Assembly: GCF_022524485.1 (NCBI RefSeq)
Contig: NZ_JAKXMK010000007.1
Location: 186,001-250,000 of the forward strand
Direction of reading: 5' to 3'
From: Pseudonocardia alaniniphila
Lineage (GTDB): Bacteria > Actinomycetota > Actinomycetes > Mycobacteriales > Pseudonocardiaceae
DNA length: 64,000 nucleotides
Both the position numbers and the translations under genes were made by a program. Positions within the stretch are counted from its first letter, which is position 1, and each line of letters starts with the position of its first letter. Shown here piece after piece: positions 54,089 to 62,513 of the stretch. Under the pieces are notes generated by a model that was not told where the DNA came from, did not search any database, and saw only the letters and a program-made list of their open reading frames with translations.

Positions 54089-54943
54089 GTGGCAGCGCCG
54101 GAATCGCACTCTGAGTCCTTCCTCACCGTAGGCAGCACCCCACGCAGCGTCAGCGACAACGGTGACCTCGTCATCGGGATGGAGGGCGTGGCGGTCCGGC
54201 GCGGGAAGTCGACGCTGCTGCACGACGTCGACTGGTCCGTCGAGCTGGACGAGCGCTGGGTGGTGCTCGGGCCGAACGGTGCCGGCAAAACCACTCTTCT
54301 GAAGCTGGCCGCGGCCGAGCTGCACCCGACGCAGGGTGCGGTGCACGTGCTCGGCGAGCGTCTGGGCCGGGTGAACGTGTTCGAGCTGCGGACCCGGATC
54401 GGTCTCACCTCCGCGGCGCTGGGCATGCGCGTGCCGGGCGACGAGACGGTGCAGGACGTCGTGGTGAGCGCCGGGTACGGCGTTCTGGGCCGCTGGCGTG
54501 AGCAGTACGACACCGCCGACACCGATCGTGCGAAGCAGCTTCTCGACGCGCTCGGCATGCTCCCGCTGGCCGAGCGGATGTTCGGCACCCTGTCCGAGGG
54601 TGAGCGCAAGCGCACCCTGATCGCGCGGGCGCTGATGACCGACCCCGAGCTGCTGTTGCTCGACGAGCCCGCTGCGGGGCTCGACCTCGGTGGCCGTGAG
54701 GATCTCGTCTCCCGGCTCGCCACCCTGGCCGCCGATCCCGACGCTCCGGCGTCGGTGCTGGTCACCCACCACGTCGAGGAGATCCCGGTGGGCTACAGCC
54801 ACGGCCTGCTGCTGCGTCAGGGCGGGGTGGTGGCCGCGGGACTGCTCGACGACGTGCTGACGAACGAGAACCTGAGCACGACCTTCGGGCTCCCCCTCGC
54901 GGTGCAGCGCCGCCGCGGCCGGTACACGGCCTGGCTGCGGTAG
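54089..54943 (+). CDS. ABC transporter ATP-binding protein (stand-alone)
   Basis: A 284-residue ATPase. Walker A is GPNGAGKTT, the signature is LSEGERKRTLIARALM, Walker B is LLLLDEPAAGLDLGG, and the H-loop is VTHHVEEIP. No membrane or substrate-binding gene is adjacent, and it is most similar in layout to stand-alone ModF/YlmA-type ATPases, which may regulate translation or transport. The GTG at 54089 has an AGGATAGGG stretch upstream. It overlaps the upstream part of the divergent glgX region. Function uncertain. Confidence 0.85.
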   Translation: MAAPESHSESFLTVGSTPRSVSDNGDLVIGMEGVAVRRGKSTLLHDVDWSVELDERWVVLGPNGAGKTTLLKLAAAELHPTQGAVHVLGERLGRVNVFELRTRIGLTSAALGMRVPGDETVQDVVVSAGYGVLGRWREQYDTADTDRAKQLLDALGMLPLAERMFGTLSEGERKRTLIARALMTDPELLLLDEPAAGLDLGGREDLVSRLATLAADPDAPASVLVTHHVEEIPVGYSHGLLLRQGGVVAAGLLDDVLTNENLSTTFGLPLAVQRRRGRYTAWLR

Positions 54944-54990
54944 CTGACCACCCTCGGTCCGTCGTGCACCCCGCGGCGGGTCCGCGACAC

Positions 54991-54996
54991 TAGGGT
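54991..54996 (+). promoter_or_regulatory. Minus-10 of enoyl-CoA hydratase gene, leaderless
   Basis: TAGGGT lies 6 nt before the GTG at 55003. Confidence 0.6.
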
Positions 54997-55002
54997 CGGG
55001 CC

Positions 55003-55782
55003 GTGAGCGAATTCGTGAGGCTCGAGGTCGACGGCGGCGTGGGGACGATCCGGCTGGACCGGCCGCCGATGAACGCGTTCAGCCGGCAGGTGCAGGAGGA
55101 GCTCAAGGCGTCCGCGGAAGAGGCCACGCGCCGCGCCGACGTACGTGCGGTAGTCGTCTACGGCGGGGAGAAGGTGTTCGCCGCGGGGGCCGACGTCAAG
55201 GAGATGGCCGGCATGTCCATGGCGGACATGGCGCCGGTCGCGCGCCGGCTCTCGGCCTGTTTCGGGGCCCTCTCGGAGATCCCGAAGCCGACGGTCGCGG
55301 CGATCACCGGCTACGCCCTCGGTGGCGGGATGGAGGTCGCGCTGGGCTGCGACCGGCGGGTCTGTGGTGACAACGCGAAGCTCGGCCAGCCGGAGATCCT
55401 GCTGGGGATCATCCCGGGCGGCGGCGGCACCCAGCGGATGGCCCGCCTGATCGGGCCGTCGCGGGCCAAGGACCTGATCTTCACCGGCCGGATGGTCGAC
55501 GCGCAGGAGGCGCTGGCCATCGGCCTCGTCGATCAGGTCGTGCCGGCCGATGAGGTGTACTCCGCGGCCCGGAGCTGGGCCGAGCAGTTCGTCGACGGTC
55601 CGGCGATGGCGCTCGCGGCGGCCAAGAAGGCGATCGACGGCGGTCTCGATGTCGACCTGCGCACCGGCCTCGACCTGGAGGCGGAGTTCTTCGCGGCGCT
55701 CTTCGCCACCGAGGACCGGCAGACCGGGATGACGTCGTTCGTGGAGAACGGGCCGGGGAAGGCGAAGTTCAGCGGGCGCTGA
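55003..55782 (+). CDS. Enoyl-CoA hydratase/isomerase family protein
   Basis: A 259-residue crotonase-fold protein. The oxyanion-hole stretches are FAAGADVKEMAGM and TGYALGGGMEVALGCD, and the catalytic Glu lies in QPEILLGIIPGGGGTQRM. The second Glu of true hydratases appears to be retained. It hydrates 2-enoyl-CoA or isomerises it. It starts leaderless. The C-terminus (TGMTSFVENGPGKAKFSGR) is typical of family members. It is a single gene and is not close to the ccr group. Confidence 0.9.
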   Translation: MSEFVRLEVDGGVGTIRLDRPPMNAFSRQVQEELKASAEEATRRADVRAVVVYGGEKVFAAGADVKEMAGMSMADMAPVARRLSACFGALSEIPKPTVAAITGYALGGGMEVALGCDRRVCGDNAKLGQPEILLGIIPGGGGTQRMARLIGPSRAKDLIFTGRMVDAQEALAIGLVDQVVPADEVYSAARSWAEQFVDGPAMALAAAKKAIDGGLDVDLRTGLDLEAEFFAALFATEDRQTGMTSFVENGPGKAKFSGR

Positions 55783-55808
55783 CGGCGTCCCCCATATGCT
55801 CCCTACCC

Positions 55809-56765
55809 ATGAGTACGGACCCGGTCCCCAACCCGCACGCCACCGCTGACGAGGTGGCGGCCGCCCTGCACGACCGGAAGCTGGCCAACGTCCTCTACCA
55901 CGACTGGGAGGCGGGCTCGTACGACGAGAAGTGGTCCATCTCGTACGACGAGCGCTGCATCACCTATGCCGCCGATCGATTCCGGTACGCGGCCGGTGAG
56001 GGCGGCTGGCCCTATGAGCACGCGCTGGAGCTGGGCTGCGGCACCGGGTTCTTCCTGCTCAACCTCATGCAGGCGGGTGTGGCGAAGCGCGGGTCGGTCA
56101 CCGACCTGTCGCCCGGCATGGTGCAGACGGCCCTGCGCAACGCGCAGGGTCTCGGCCTCGACGTCGACGGGCGGGTGGCCGACGCCGAGACCATCCCGTA
56201 CCCGGACGCGACGTTCGACCTGGTCGTCGGGCACGCGGTGCTCCACCACATCCCCGACGTGGAGCTCGCGCTGCGCGAGGTGCTGCGGGTGCTGAAGCCG
56301 GGCGGCCGGTTCGTGTTCGCCGGGGAGCCGACCACCGTCGGCGACTTCTACGCACGCCGCCTCGGAGCGCTCACCTGGAAGGCCGCCACGACGATCACCC
56401 GGCTGCCCGTCCTCGCCGGCTGGCGGCGGCCGCAGGAGGAGCTCGACGAGTCCTCGCGGGCGGCCGCCCTCGAGGCGGTGGTCGACATCCACACCTTCGA
56501 CCCGGCGGAGCTGGAAGAGACCGCGCGCCGGGCCGGGGCAGGCGACGCACGCGTGGTCACGGAGGAGTTCACCGCAGCGATGCTCGGCTGGCCGGTGCGC
56601 ACGTTCGAAGCGGCCGTGCCGCCGGGAAAGCTCGGGATGGGCTGGGCGATGTTCGCCTACCGCTCGTGGCAGCGACTGTCCTGGCTGGACCAGAACGTGC
56701 TCTCCCGCGTGGTGCCGCGCGGGTGGTTCTACAACGCGCTCGTCACGGGGACCCGATCCCGGTAG
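55809..56765 (+). CDS. SAM-dependent methyltransferase (class I)
   Basis: A 318-residue protein. SAM-binding motif I is ALELGCGTGFFLLNLMQAG, motif II SVTDLSPGMVQTALRNA, and further VVGHAVLHHIPDVELALREVLRVLKPGGRF. It is a class I methyltransferase, similar to the methyltransferase 11 group that includes lipid and quinone methylases, but the acceptor is unknown. TATGCT 8 nt before the ATG suggests a leaderless start. It follows the enoyl-CoA hydratase gene by 26 bp, so the two may work together, although a shared substrate is not evident. Confidence 0.88.
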   Translation: MSTDPVPNPHATADEVAAALHDRKLANVLYHDWEAGSYDEKWSISYDERCITYAADRFRYAAGEGGWPYEHALELGCGTGFFLLNLMQAGVAKRGSVTDLSPGMVQTALRNAQGLGLDVDGRVADAETIPYPDATFDLVVGHAVLHHIPDVELALREVLRVLKPGGRFVFAGEPTTVGDFYARRLGALTWKAATTITRLPVLAGWRRPQEELDESSRAAALEAVVDIHTFDPAELEETARRAGAGDARVVTEEFTAAMLGWPVRTFEAAVPPGKLGMGWAMFAYRSWQRLSWLDQNVLSRVVPRGWFYNALVTGTRSR

Positions 56766-56808
56766 TTCCACTGATCCGCGCTGCGGCCCGGTCGGCAAGG
56801 ATGGAGCG

Positions 56809-57966
56809 GTGAGGACGCCGCAGGCCGACATGGAGCGGCCGCTCGTGCCGCTGTGGCGCGGCCTACTGGCGTACCGGGTGCTGGCGCTGCTGAGCGCGTC
56901 GGGTGTCGTCCTCTACACGCTGCCCGAGTTCGCCTCGCCCGTGGGCGCGGTGGTGGTGCTCGTCGTGATGGCGGCCTGGACGGCGATCAGCGGCTACGCC
57001 TACGCCGGCGACGGCCTGCCGGGGGTTCTGAGGGACCGGCCGGGCCGGGTCGCGATCAGCGACGTCGTCGTCACGGTTGCCGTCATGGCGACCACTCCGA
57101 TCGTGCAGACACCTGCGCAGTTCGCCGCGGACGCGCCTGTGATGGGCTCGATCTGGACGCCGGGCGCCGTACTCGCCTGTGCGTTGGCCTACGGGATTCG
57201 CGGTGGGCTGGCCGGTGCAGTGGTGGTGTCGGCGGCGCTGCTCGCCTTCCAGGCCCACTGGCGCGACGAGCTGAGCGACGTTCAGCTGCTCGTCCTCGCC
57301 GGGGTGGTGATCGGCTTCGCGTCCACGGTGCTGCGCCGGTCCGCCGAGCGGCTCCGGCTCGCGATCGCTTCCGAAGCGGCGATGGCCGAGCGTGAGCGGC
57401 TGGCCCGTGCGGTGCACGACGGCGTGCTGCAGGTGCTGGGGTTCGTGCGGCGCCGCGGCGCCGAGCTGGGCGGGGCCGCCGGGGAGCTGGGCGTGCTCGC
57501 CGGGAAGCAGGAGTTCGCGCTGCGGACGTTGCTGACCACCGGCGCGGCGCCCGTCGACGCCAACGGCCGCCGCGATCTCGCGGCCGCGCTGCGGATGCTC
57601 GGCTCCGAGCACGTCTCCGTGTCGACGCCGGCGCAGCCCGTCGAGCTTGCCGCGCACGTCGTCGACGAGCTGGTGGCGGTGGCGGCCGCCGCGCTGGCGA
57701 ACGTCGCGGTGCACGTCGGCCCCGATGCGCCGGCGTGGGTGCTGCTCGATGACACCGGGGACGGCGTGGAGATCAGCGTGCGCGACGAGGGACCGGGCAT
57801 TCCCGACGGCAGGCTGGAGGCGGCGGAGGCCGAGGGACGGATCGGTGTGGCCCGCTCGATGCGCGGCCGGGTGATCGACCTGGGTGGCACGATCTCCTGC
57901 GACACCGGGCCGGGCCGGGGCACGGACTGGACGATCAGGTTTCCGAAGCGGGAGATGCCGGCATGA
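56809..57966 (+). CDS. MacS/NarL-type sensor histidine kinase
   Basis: A 385-residue membrane kinase. The N-terminal half contains about six hydrophobic segments (for example VGAVVVLVVMAAWTAISGYA and ISDVVVTVAVMATTPIV). The dimerisation/phosphoacceptor block has His203 in ERLARAVHDGVLQVLG. The ATPase domain is short and degenerate, with ALANVAVHVG (N box) and VRDEGPGIPDG. It fits the MacS type. The stop overlaps the response regulator start by 4 nt, making a two-component operon. The stimulus is unknown. Confidence 0.88.
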   Translation: MRTPQADMERPLVPLWRGLLAYRVLALLSASGVVLYTLPEFASPVGAVVVLVVMAAWTAISGYAYAGDGLPGVLRDRPGRVAISDVVVTVAVMATTPIVQTPAQFAADAPVMGSIWTPGAVLACALAYGIRGGLAGAVVVSAALLAFQAHWRDELSDVQLLVLAGVVIGFASTVLRRSAERLRLAIASEAAMAERERLARAVHDGVLQVLGFVRRRGAELGGAAGELGVLAGKQEFALRTLLTTGAAPVDANGRRDLAAALRMLGSEHVSVSTPAQPVELAAHVVDELVAVAAAALANVAVHVGPDAPAWVLLDDTGDGVEISVRDEGPGIPDGRLEAAEAEGRIGVARSMRGRVIDLGGTISCDTGPGRGTDWTIRFPKREMPA

Positions 57967-58619
57967 CGGAGCTCGAGACGATCACCGTGATGGTGGTTGA
58001 CGACCACCCGATCTGGCGCGAGGGCGTGGCCAGGGACCTGACCGAACGCGGCCTGACGGTCGTCGCCACCGCGGCCGACGCGGATGCCGCCGTGCGGATC
58101 GCCGTCGCGGCCCGCCCACGCGTGGTGCTGATGGATCTCAACCTCGACGGCACGTCAGGTGTCCGGGCGATCGAGGGGATCCTGCAGAAGCTGCCCGAGA
58201 CCCGGATCCTCGTGCTCTCGGCGAGCGGCGAGCACACCGACGTGCTGGAAGCGGTGAAGGCCGGGGCCACCGGATACCTCCTGAAGTCGGCCGGCGCCGA
58301 TGAGCTGCTCGCGGCGGTGCAGCGCACGGCCGATGGCTTCCCGGTGTTCACCCCCGGGCTGGCCGGGCTGGTCCTCGGGGAGTACCGGCGGCTCGCGGGT
58401 GAGCCGGACGGCCCCGCTGTTCCTGCGCTCACCGAGCGCGAGACCGAGGTGCTGCGCCTGGTGGCGAAGGGCCTCACGGCGCGGCAGATCGGCGAGCGTC
58501 TCGTGCTGTCGCACCGCACGATCGAGAGCCACGTGCAGAGCACGCTGCGCAAGCTGCAGATGCACAATCGGGCCCAGCTCGTGCGTTACGCCATTGAGCG
58601 AGGATTGGCCGGGGACTGA
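57963..58619 (+). CDS. NarL/LuxR-type response regulator
   Basis: A 218-residue regulator. Receiver residues are complete: Asp13-Asp14 (VVDDHP), phosphoacceptor Asp58 (VLMDLN) and Lys108 (YLLKSA). A LuxR HTH is at about 155-215 (LTERETEVLRLVAKGLTARQ and IGERLVLSHRTIESHVQSTL). It is coupled to the sensor kinase by a 4-nt overlap and should be its phosphorylation partner. Its targets probably include the operon itself and perhaps the next gene. Confidence 0.93.
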   Translation: MTELETITVMVVDDHPIWREGVARDLTERGLTVVATAADADAAVRIAVAARPRVVLMDLNLDGTSGVRAIEGILQKLPETRILVLSASGEHTDVLEAVKAGATGYLLKSAGADELLAAVQRTADGFPVFTPGLAGLVLGEYRRLAGEPDGPAVPALTERETEVLRLVAKGLTARQIGERLVLSHRTIESHVQSTLRKLQMHNRAQLVRYAIERGLAGD

Positions 58620-58657
58620 TCACCCGGTGTGGTTGTCGTGTGGCGAACGGGTGATCA
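58617..58657. repeat. Inverted repeat with TGATCA ends
   Basis: TGATCACCCG (58617-58626) and CGGGTGATCA (58648-58657) form a perfect 10-bp stem with a 21-nt loop, overlapping the stop of the response-regulator gene. It could terminate that operon and resembles in its end sequence the palindrome families at 5.2-5.9 and 26.2-28.1 kb. Confidence 0.6.
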
Positions 58658-58705
58658 TTTCTGAACGGATTCCGCGTGGCGTAGCTCCTTGGGAGGATCC
58701 GCGAC

Positions 58706-59383
58706 ATGTTCGCGGGCGCGCCGCTGGGGCGGGTGACAGGCTCGACGGTGGGCACGGGGCCCGCGATCACCGCCGTGCTCGTCGGTGAACCCGCCGTAGG
58801 CGCGTACTCCGCGCACGAGTTGGGCCGTTGCGGCGTCGAACTGCTGCGCGCGGTCGCCATCCGGGGCGCCCTGCAGGTGGTGTTCGAGCTGCGCCCGCGG
58901 GTGGTCGTGGTCGATCTCGCCGACGGCCCCACCGCGCTGGCGGTGATCGGGTCGATCGCCGCGGCGGTCCCCCAGACCCCGGTGCTCACCCTCAGCGCTG
59001 CTCCCGACCATGCCACCGTGCTCGCCGCGGTGCGGGCCGGTGCCACGAGCCATCTCGTCGCGCCTGCCACCGCGGAGGAACTGGCCGACGCCCTGCGGCG
59101 CACCGCAACCGGGCACGCCGTGTTCAGCCCCGGACTCGCCGACGTCGTGCTGGAGGAGTTCGGCCGGCCTGCCGATCTCCTGGAGGGCTCGCGGCGGCTC
59201 ACCGAGCGGGAGGCCGATGTGTTGCGCCTGGTGGTCGACGGCCTCACCGCACGCCAGATCGCCGCCCGGCTGGTCCTCTCGCCGCGCACGGTGGAGAACC
59301 ACGTGCAGAACGTCCTGCGCAAACTGCGGTTGCGCAGCCGCGCCGCGCTGGTGCGCTACGCCATCGAGAACGGCCTGGCCTGA
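58706..59383 (+). CDS. Degenerate NarL-type response regulator paralogue
   Basis: A 225-residue protein clearly duplicated from the gene before it: the HTH regions agree closely (LTEREADVLRLVVDGLTARQ against LTERETEVLRLVAKGLTARQ). The receiver has kept Asp70 (VVVVDLAD), but the acidic pair reads VGEP instead of VDDH, and the conserved Lys is replaced (HLVAPA instead of YLLKSA). Phosphorylation by the normal mechanism is therefore unlikely. It may bind DNA constitutively, form heterodimers or respond to a ligand. The start is ATG 58706; an upstream extension is possible. Confidence 0.88.
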   Translation: MFAGAPLGRVTGSTVGTGPAITAVLVGEPAVGAYSAHELGRCGVELLRAVAIRGALQVVFELRPRVVVVDLADGPTALAVIGSIAAAVPQTPVLTLSAAPDHATVLAAVRAGATSHLVAPATAEELADALRRTATGHAVFSPGLADVVLEEFGRPADLLEGSRRLTEREADVLRLVVDGLTARQIAARLVLSPRTVENHVQNVLRKLRLRSRAALVRYAIENGLA

Positions 59384-59388
59384 CGCCT

Positions 59389-60336
59389 TCAGCCCAGGCG
59401 CAGCAGGCGGGTCAGGATCTCGGTCAGCACGGCGTCGACGTCGGCGCCGACGGCCACGAGCACCGATGGGGCATCGTCGTCCGCGAACGCCACCGTGGCA
59501 CCGCGGGCCGGGCCGAGGTCGCATGCCACTTGGATCGGCATCGGCGTGGTTTCCAGTACGCCGGGCGTCACCGCCTCCAGCACGGCCACCGCGTCGTGCA
59601 CCGCGACGGCGTCGATGCCGTAGCGGGCGAGGTAGGCCGCGCGGTAGTGGGTGATCACCTCGGCCAGCGCGCCACACCGCCGGCCGCCGGACGCCAGGGT
59701 CTCGATCCAGGCCGGACCCGCCGGACAACGCAAGGTCATGTCGAGCGGCACCATCGTGACCGGGACGGCGGGCTGGGTGAGCACCCGGTGGGCGGCCTCC
59801 GGGTCCGAGTGGATGTTGAACTCCGCGACGCCGCTGACGTTGCCCTCTCCCAGCGCGCCGCCCATCACGATGATCCGACCGATCCGGGGTGCCAGCTCCG
59901 GGTGCACCGCGAGCAGCAGAGCGATGTTGGTGAGCGGCCCGATCCCCGCGATCGTCACCGGCTCGCTCGCCGCGCTCAGCACGGCGGCCATCAACCCGAC
60001 GGCGCCGCGTGCGTCGGGCGCGGCGGCCGGGGCGGGCAGCATCTCGGCCCGCCCGCCGAGCCCGTCGCCCCCGTGCCAGGCCTCGGCGCGCTTGCGCTGC
60101 GGGTGAACGATCGGACGGGTGGCACCCCGGCCGATCGGCACGTCGGAGCGGTCGCACAGCGCGAGCAGACGCCCGGCGTTCTCTGTGGTCCGCGGCTGCG
60201 GGACATTGCCGAACACCGTGGTCACGGCCCGCAGTTCGATCTCCGGTGAGGCCAGCGCCAGCATGATCGCGACGGCGTCGTCCACGCCGGGGTCGGTGTC
60301 GATGATGAGTGGGATGGGCCGGGTCGGCGCGCTCAT
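59389..60336 (-). CDS. Inosine-uridine type nucleoside hydrolase
   Basis: A 315-residue enzyme that cleaves ribonucleosides into base and ribose. The calcium/catalytic motif IIDTDPGVDDAVAIMLAL is near residue 10, with TIAGIGPLTNIALLL, IVMGGALGEGNVSGVAEFNI and AVHDAVAV later. Substrate preference (purine, pyrimidine or both) cannot be determined. The ATG at 60336 overlaps the end of a broken ribokinase copy by 4 nt, and the intact ribokinase lies just beyond, so ribose released here can be phosphorylated by RbsK. It is convergent with the response-regulator paralogue, whose stop is 6 bp away. Confidence 0.92.
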   Translation of the reverse strand: MSAPTRPIPLIIDTDPGVDDAVAIMLALASPEIELRAVTTVFGNVPQPRTTENAGRLLALCDRSDVPIGRGATRPIVHPQRKRAEAWHGGDGLGGRAEMLPAPAAAPDARGAVGLMAAVLSAASEPVTIAGIGPLTNIALLLAVHPELAPRIGRIIVMGGALGEGNVSGVAEFNIHSDPEAAHRVLTQPAVPVTMVPLDMTLRCPAGPAWIETLASGGRRCGALAEVITHYRAAYLARYGIDAVAVHDAVAVLEAVTPGVLETTPMPIQVACDLGPARGATVAFADDDAPSVLVAVGADVDAVLTEILTRLLRLG

Positions 60337-60515
60337 AGGACGGCCTCCAGTTCTGCGGCGGTGGGCAGCGACGGCTGCGGCACGCGGCGCAGGTCACCGG
60401 CGGCAGGCGACTCCCCGGGGGCGGGCGGGGGCTGCACGCTGGCCACGAGGTCGACAGCGATCCGGGGCACTCCGCGGACGATGGCCGACGGTGCGGGCCT
60501 GCGCAAGGCTCTCAC
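60333..60515 (-). pseudogene. Internally deleted copy of the ribokinase gene
   Basis: From a GTG at 60470 it reads VPRIAVDLVASVQPPPAPGE and ends RRVPQPSLPTAAELEAVL. This joins the start of ribokinase (VPRIAVVGSVNLDLVARVPR, PAPGETLAAGDLRRVP) directly to its last 15 residues, with about 225 residues missing and a second 6-residue deletion near the start. DNA similarity to the intact gene extends past the start codon. The frame is still open and ends in an ATGA junction with the nucleoside hydrolase, so the fragment may persist because it keeps translational coupling. Confidence 0.85.
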
Positions 60516-60549
60516 CCGCTGATCAGCGGGTCGGGTCGGGAAAGTGCGC

Positions 60550-61386
60550 TCACAGGACGGCCTCCAGTTCCGCGGCGGTGGGCAGCGACGGCTGGGCCCC
60601 GGCCTTGGTCACGGCCAGCGCACCGGCGGCGCACGCCCTCCGCATCGCGTCGGGGTCGGACGCGCCGTCGAGCAGGGCCACCGTGAGCGCGGCCGTGAAG
60701 GCGTCACCCGCCGCGGTGCCGTCGACGACGTCCACCGGTGGGGGCTGTGCGGCGGCCACCTCCCGGCCGTCCCGGCGCAACACCGCGCCCTTGGCGCCTG
60801 CGGTGACGGCGACGGCCCTGGCCGCGTCGAGCCCCTCGATCGCGGCGTACTCCGCGGTGTTGACGACCACGAGGTCGATCCGGCGGAGCAGCTCGGACGG
60901 GAGCGCCCGCGCGGGAGCGGCGTTGAGCACGACGAGCCCGGTCGCGTGCTGCACGGCGGCCGCCACCGCGGTGTCGGGGATCTCCAGCACGGTGAGCACC
61001 GCATCCGCGCCGCGGACGTCGTCCGGGCTCACGTCGAGGGTGGCGTTCGCGCCCGCTGCGACGACGATCGTGGTCTCGCCGGAGTCGTCCACGGTGATCA
61101 GCGCATGGCCCGTGGGGTGTCCGTGCTCGCGGCGCAGCCCGTCGAGCCGTACTCCGTCGTGCTGGAGCAGGGCGAGGGCCTCGTCGCAGGCGGCGTCGTC
61201 ACCGACTGCGGCCACCAGCGTCACGTCGGCGCCCAGGCGGCGGGCCGCGAGGGCCTGGTTCGCGCCCTTCCCGCCCGGCACCCGGCGCAGGTCACCCGCG
61301 GCCAGCGTCTCCCCGGGAGCGGGCAGCCGGGGCACGCGGGCCACGAGATCGAGGTTGACACTGCCGACGACCGCGATCCGGGGCAC
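60550..61386 (-). CDS. rbsK: Ribokinase
   Basis: A 278-residue PfkB-family kinase that phosphorylates ribose at O5. Seen are VVGSVNLDLVARVPRLPAPG, the substrate-binding VPGGKGANQALAARRLGA, NTAEYAAIEG, and the anion hole/catalytic DGTAAGDAFTAAL, where the usual DTTGAGD reads DGTAAGD but the catalytic Asp is kept. The length is close to E. coli RbsK (309) but a little shorter. The GTG at 61386 is the start. Gene order with the nucleoside hydrolase supports nucleoside-ribose salvage. A truncated copy follows directly. Confidence 0.92.
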   Translation of the reverse strand: MPRIAVVGSVNLDLVARVPRLPAPGETLAAGDLRRVPGGKGANQALAARRLGADVTLVAAVGDDAACDEALALLQHDGVRLDGLRREHGHPTGHALITVDDSGETTIVVAAGANATLDVSPDDVRGADAVLTVLEIPDTAVAAAVQHATGLVVLNAAPARALPSELLRRIDLVVVNTAEYAAIEGLDAARAVAVTAGAKGAVLRRDGREVAAAQPPPVDVVDGTAAGDAFTAALTVALLDGASDPDAMRRACAAGALAVTKAGAQPSLPTAAELEAVL

Positions 61387-61427
61387 CCCGCGGACGATGG
61401 TCGATCACACAGGCCTGCGCAAGCACC

Positions 61428-61679
61428 TCACTCCGACCGCGTCGGTTCGCTCTCGTCGCTCGAATCGAGATCGTGGCGGGCGCGCTCGGTGGTGCTCCCG
61501 CCACCCCCGCTGGATCGGTCGGGCGTGGTCGGGTCGGCGTCGGGATCGGCGGCGCGATACGCGCGCTCGTCCTGCGGGCCGGCAGCCGTGGGGTTGTCGA
61601 CCCGCCGCGAGACGACCCGGTCCTCCTCGGTGGCGCTCGGCGGCTCGGGTCCGCCGATGCGCGAGCTCTCGGTGGTCAC
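61428..61679 (-). CDS. Possible small acidic disordered protein
   Basis: Not recognised and uncertain. An 83-residue frame from a GTG at 61679, rich in Glu, Asp, Ser, Pro and Arg (for example RIGGPEPPSATEEDRVVSRR and RARHDLDSSDESEPTRSE). It has no hydrophobic or catalytic features. It would precede ribokinase by 41 bp on the same strand. No clear ribosome-binding site. It could be a disordered small protein or a chance frame in the 350-bp gap between two divergent genes. Confidence 0.32.
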   Translation of the reverse strand: MTTESSRIGGPEPPSATEEDRVVSRRVDNPTAAGPQDERAYRAADPDADPTTPDRSSGGGGSTTERARHDLDSSDESEPTRSE

Positions 61680-61724
61680 CGCCGCGACTACCCGGGCGGC
61701 AGCGGAGGGGAAACACGCCGGTCC

Positions 61725-61730
61725 TATCGT
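61725..61730 (+). promoter_or_regulatory. Minus-10 of acyltransferase gene, leaderless
   Basis: TATCGT lies 6 nt before the ATG at 61737, which lacks a Shine-Dalgarno. Confidence 0.5.
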
Positions 61731-61736
61731 CGGGTC

Positions 61737-62513
61737 ATGACCAGCATGTGGGGGGCGCCCATGCGTGATCGCTGGGGGCGGGCATCGAGGCGCGACCCGC
61801 GGCAGGCCAGGTTCCTCACGCTCGCCTCGCTGCGCTGGGTGATCCGTAACCGCGCCTACACGCCCTGGTACCTGGTCCGGTACTGGAGACTTCTGCGGTT
61901 CCGCTTGGCGAACCCACACGTGATCTTGCGCGGAATGGTGTTCCTCGGCAAACGCGTCGAGCTGCATGCGCGGCCGGGTTACGGCCGGCTCGAGATCGGC
62001 CGCTGGGTGCACATAGGCGATGGCAACTCGCTGCGCTGCCACGAAGGATCGCTGCGGATCGGCGACAAGGTCGTTCTCGGCAAGGACAACACCATCAACT
62101 GCTATCTCGATGTCGAGGTCGGCGCATCCACGATCGTGGCGGACTGGGTGTACGTCACGGACTTCGACCATCGCACCGAGGACGTGCACGTTCCCATCAA
62201 GGACCAGGGCATCGTGAAGACACCGGTTCGCATCGGGCCCGATTGCTGGGTCGGGGTGAAAGTGTCAATCCTGCGTGGCACGAGGGTGGGGCGGGGTTCG
62301 GTGCTCGGCGCGCACGCCGTGGTACGTGGCGACATCCCCGAGTACTCGGTGGCAGTTGGCGCGCCGGCGAGAGTTGTGCGCAACCGCCTGGCCGACTACG
62401 AGGCGGGCGCCGACCGCCGCGCTGCTCTCGCCGACATCGCACGCAAGACGGAGGCCGCTGTACACGAGCGTGTCGCGCAAAGTTCCAGTAGTGCGGTCGT
62501 CAAGAAGGGTTAA
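61737..62513 (+). CDS. Left-handed beta-helix (hexapeptide) acyltransferase
   Basis: A 258-residue protein. The middle is a hexapeptide-repeat beta helix (VHIGDGNSLRCHEGSLRIGD, GASTIVADWVYVTDFDHRTE, GPDCWVGVKVSILRGTRVGR, GSVLGAHAVVRGDIP) with the active-site His in TDFDHR, as in O-acetyl- or maltose-type acetyltransferases. In actinobacteria members of this type near glycosyltransferases acylate envelope or storage glycans. In mycobacteria a similar octanoyltransferase group acts on glucosylglycerate polymers, but a specific assignment is not possible here. The ATG at 61737 is chosen from the leaderless promoter. Confidence 0.85.
   Translation: MTSMWGAPMRDRWGRASRRDPRQARFLTLASLRWVIRNRAYTPWYLVRYWRLLRFRLANPHVILRGMVFLGKRVELHARPGYGRLEIGRWVHIGDGNSLRCHEGSLRIGDKVVLGKDNTINCYLDVEVGASTIVADWVYVTDFDHRTEDVHVPIKDQGIVKTPVRIGPDCWVGVKVSILRGTRVGRGSVLGAHAVVRGDIPEYSVAVGAPARVVRNRLADYEAGADRRAALADIARKTEAAVHERVAQSSSSAVVKKG

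Noticed and set aside
52664..54802. About 700-codon minus-strand frame overlapping glgX in another phase
   Set aside because: Out-of-phase shadow of glgX and the ABC gene, dominated by Arg, Gly and Pro with no motif.
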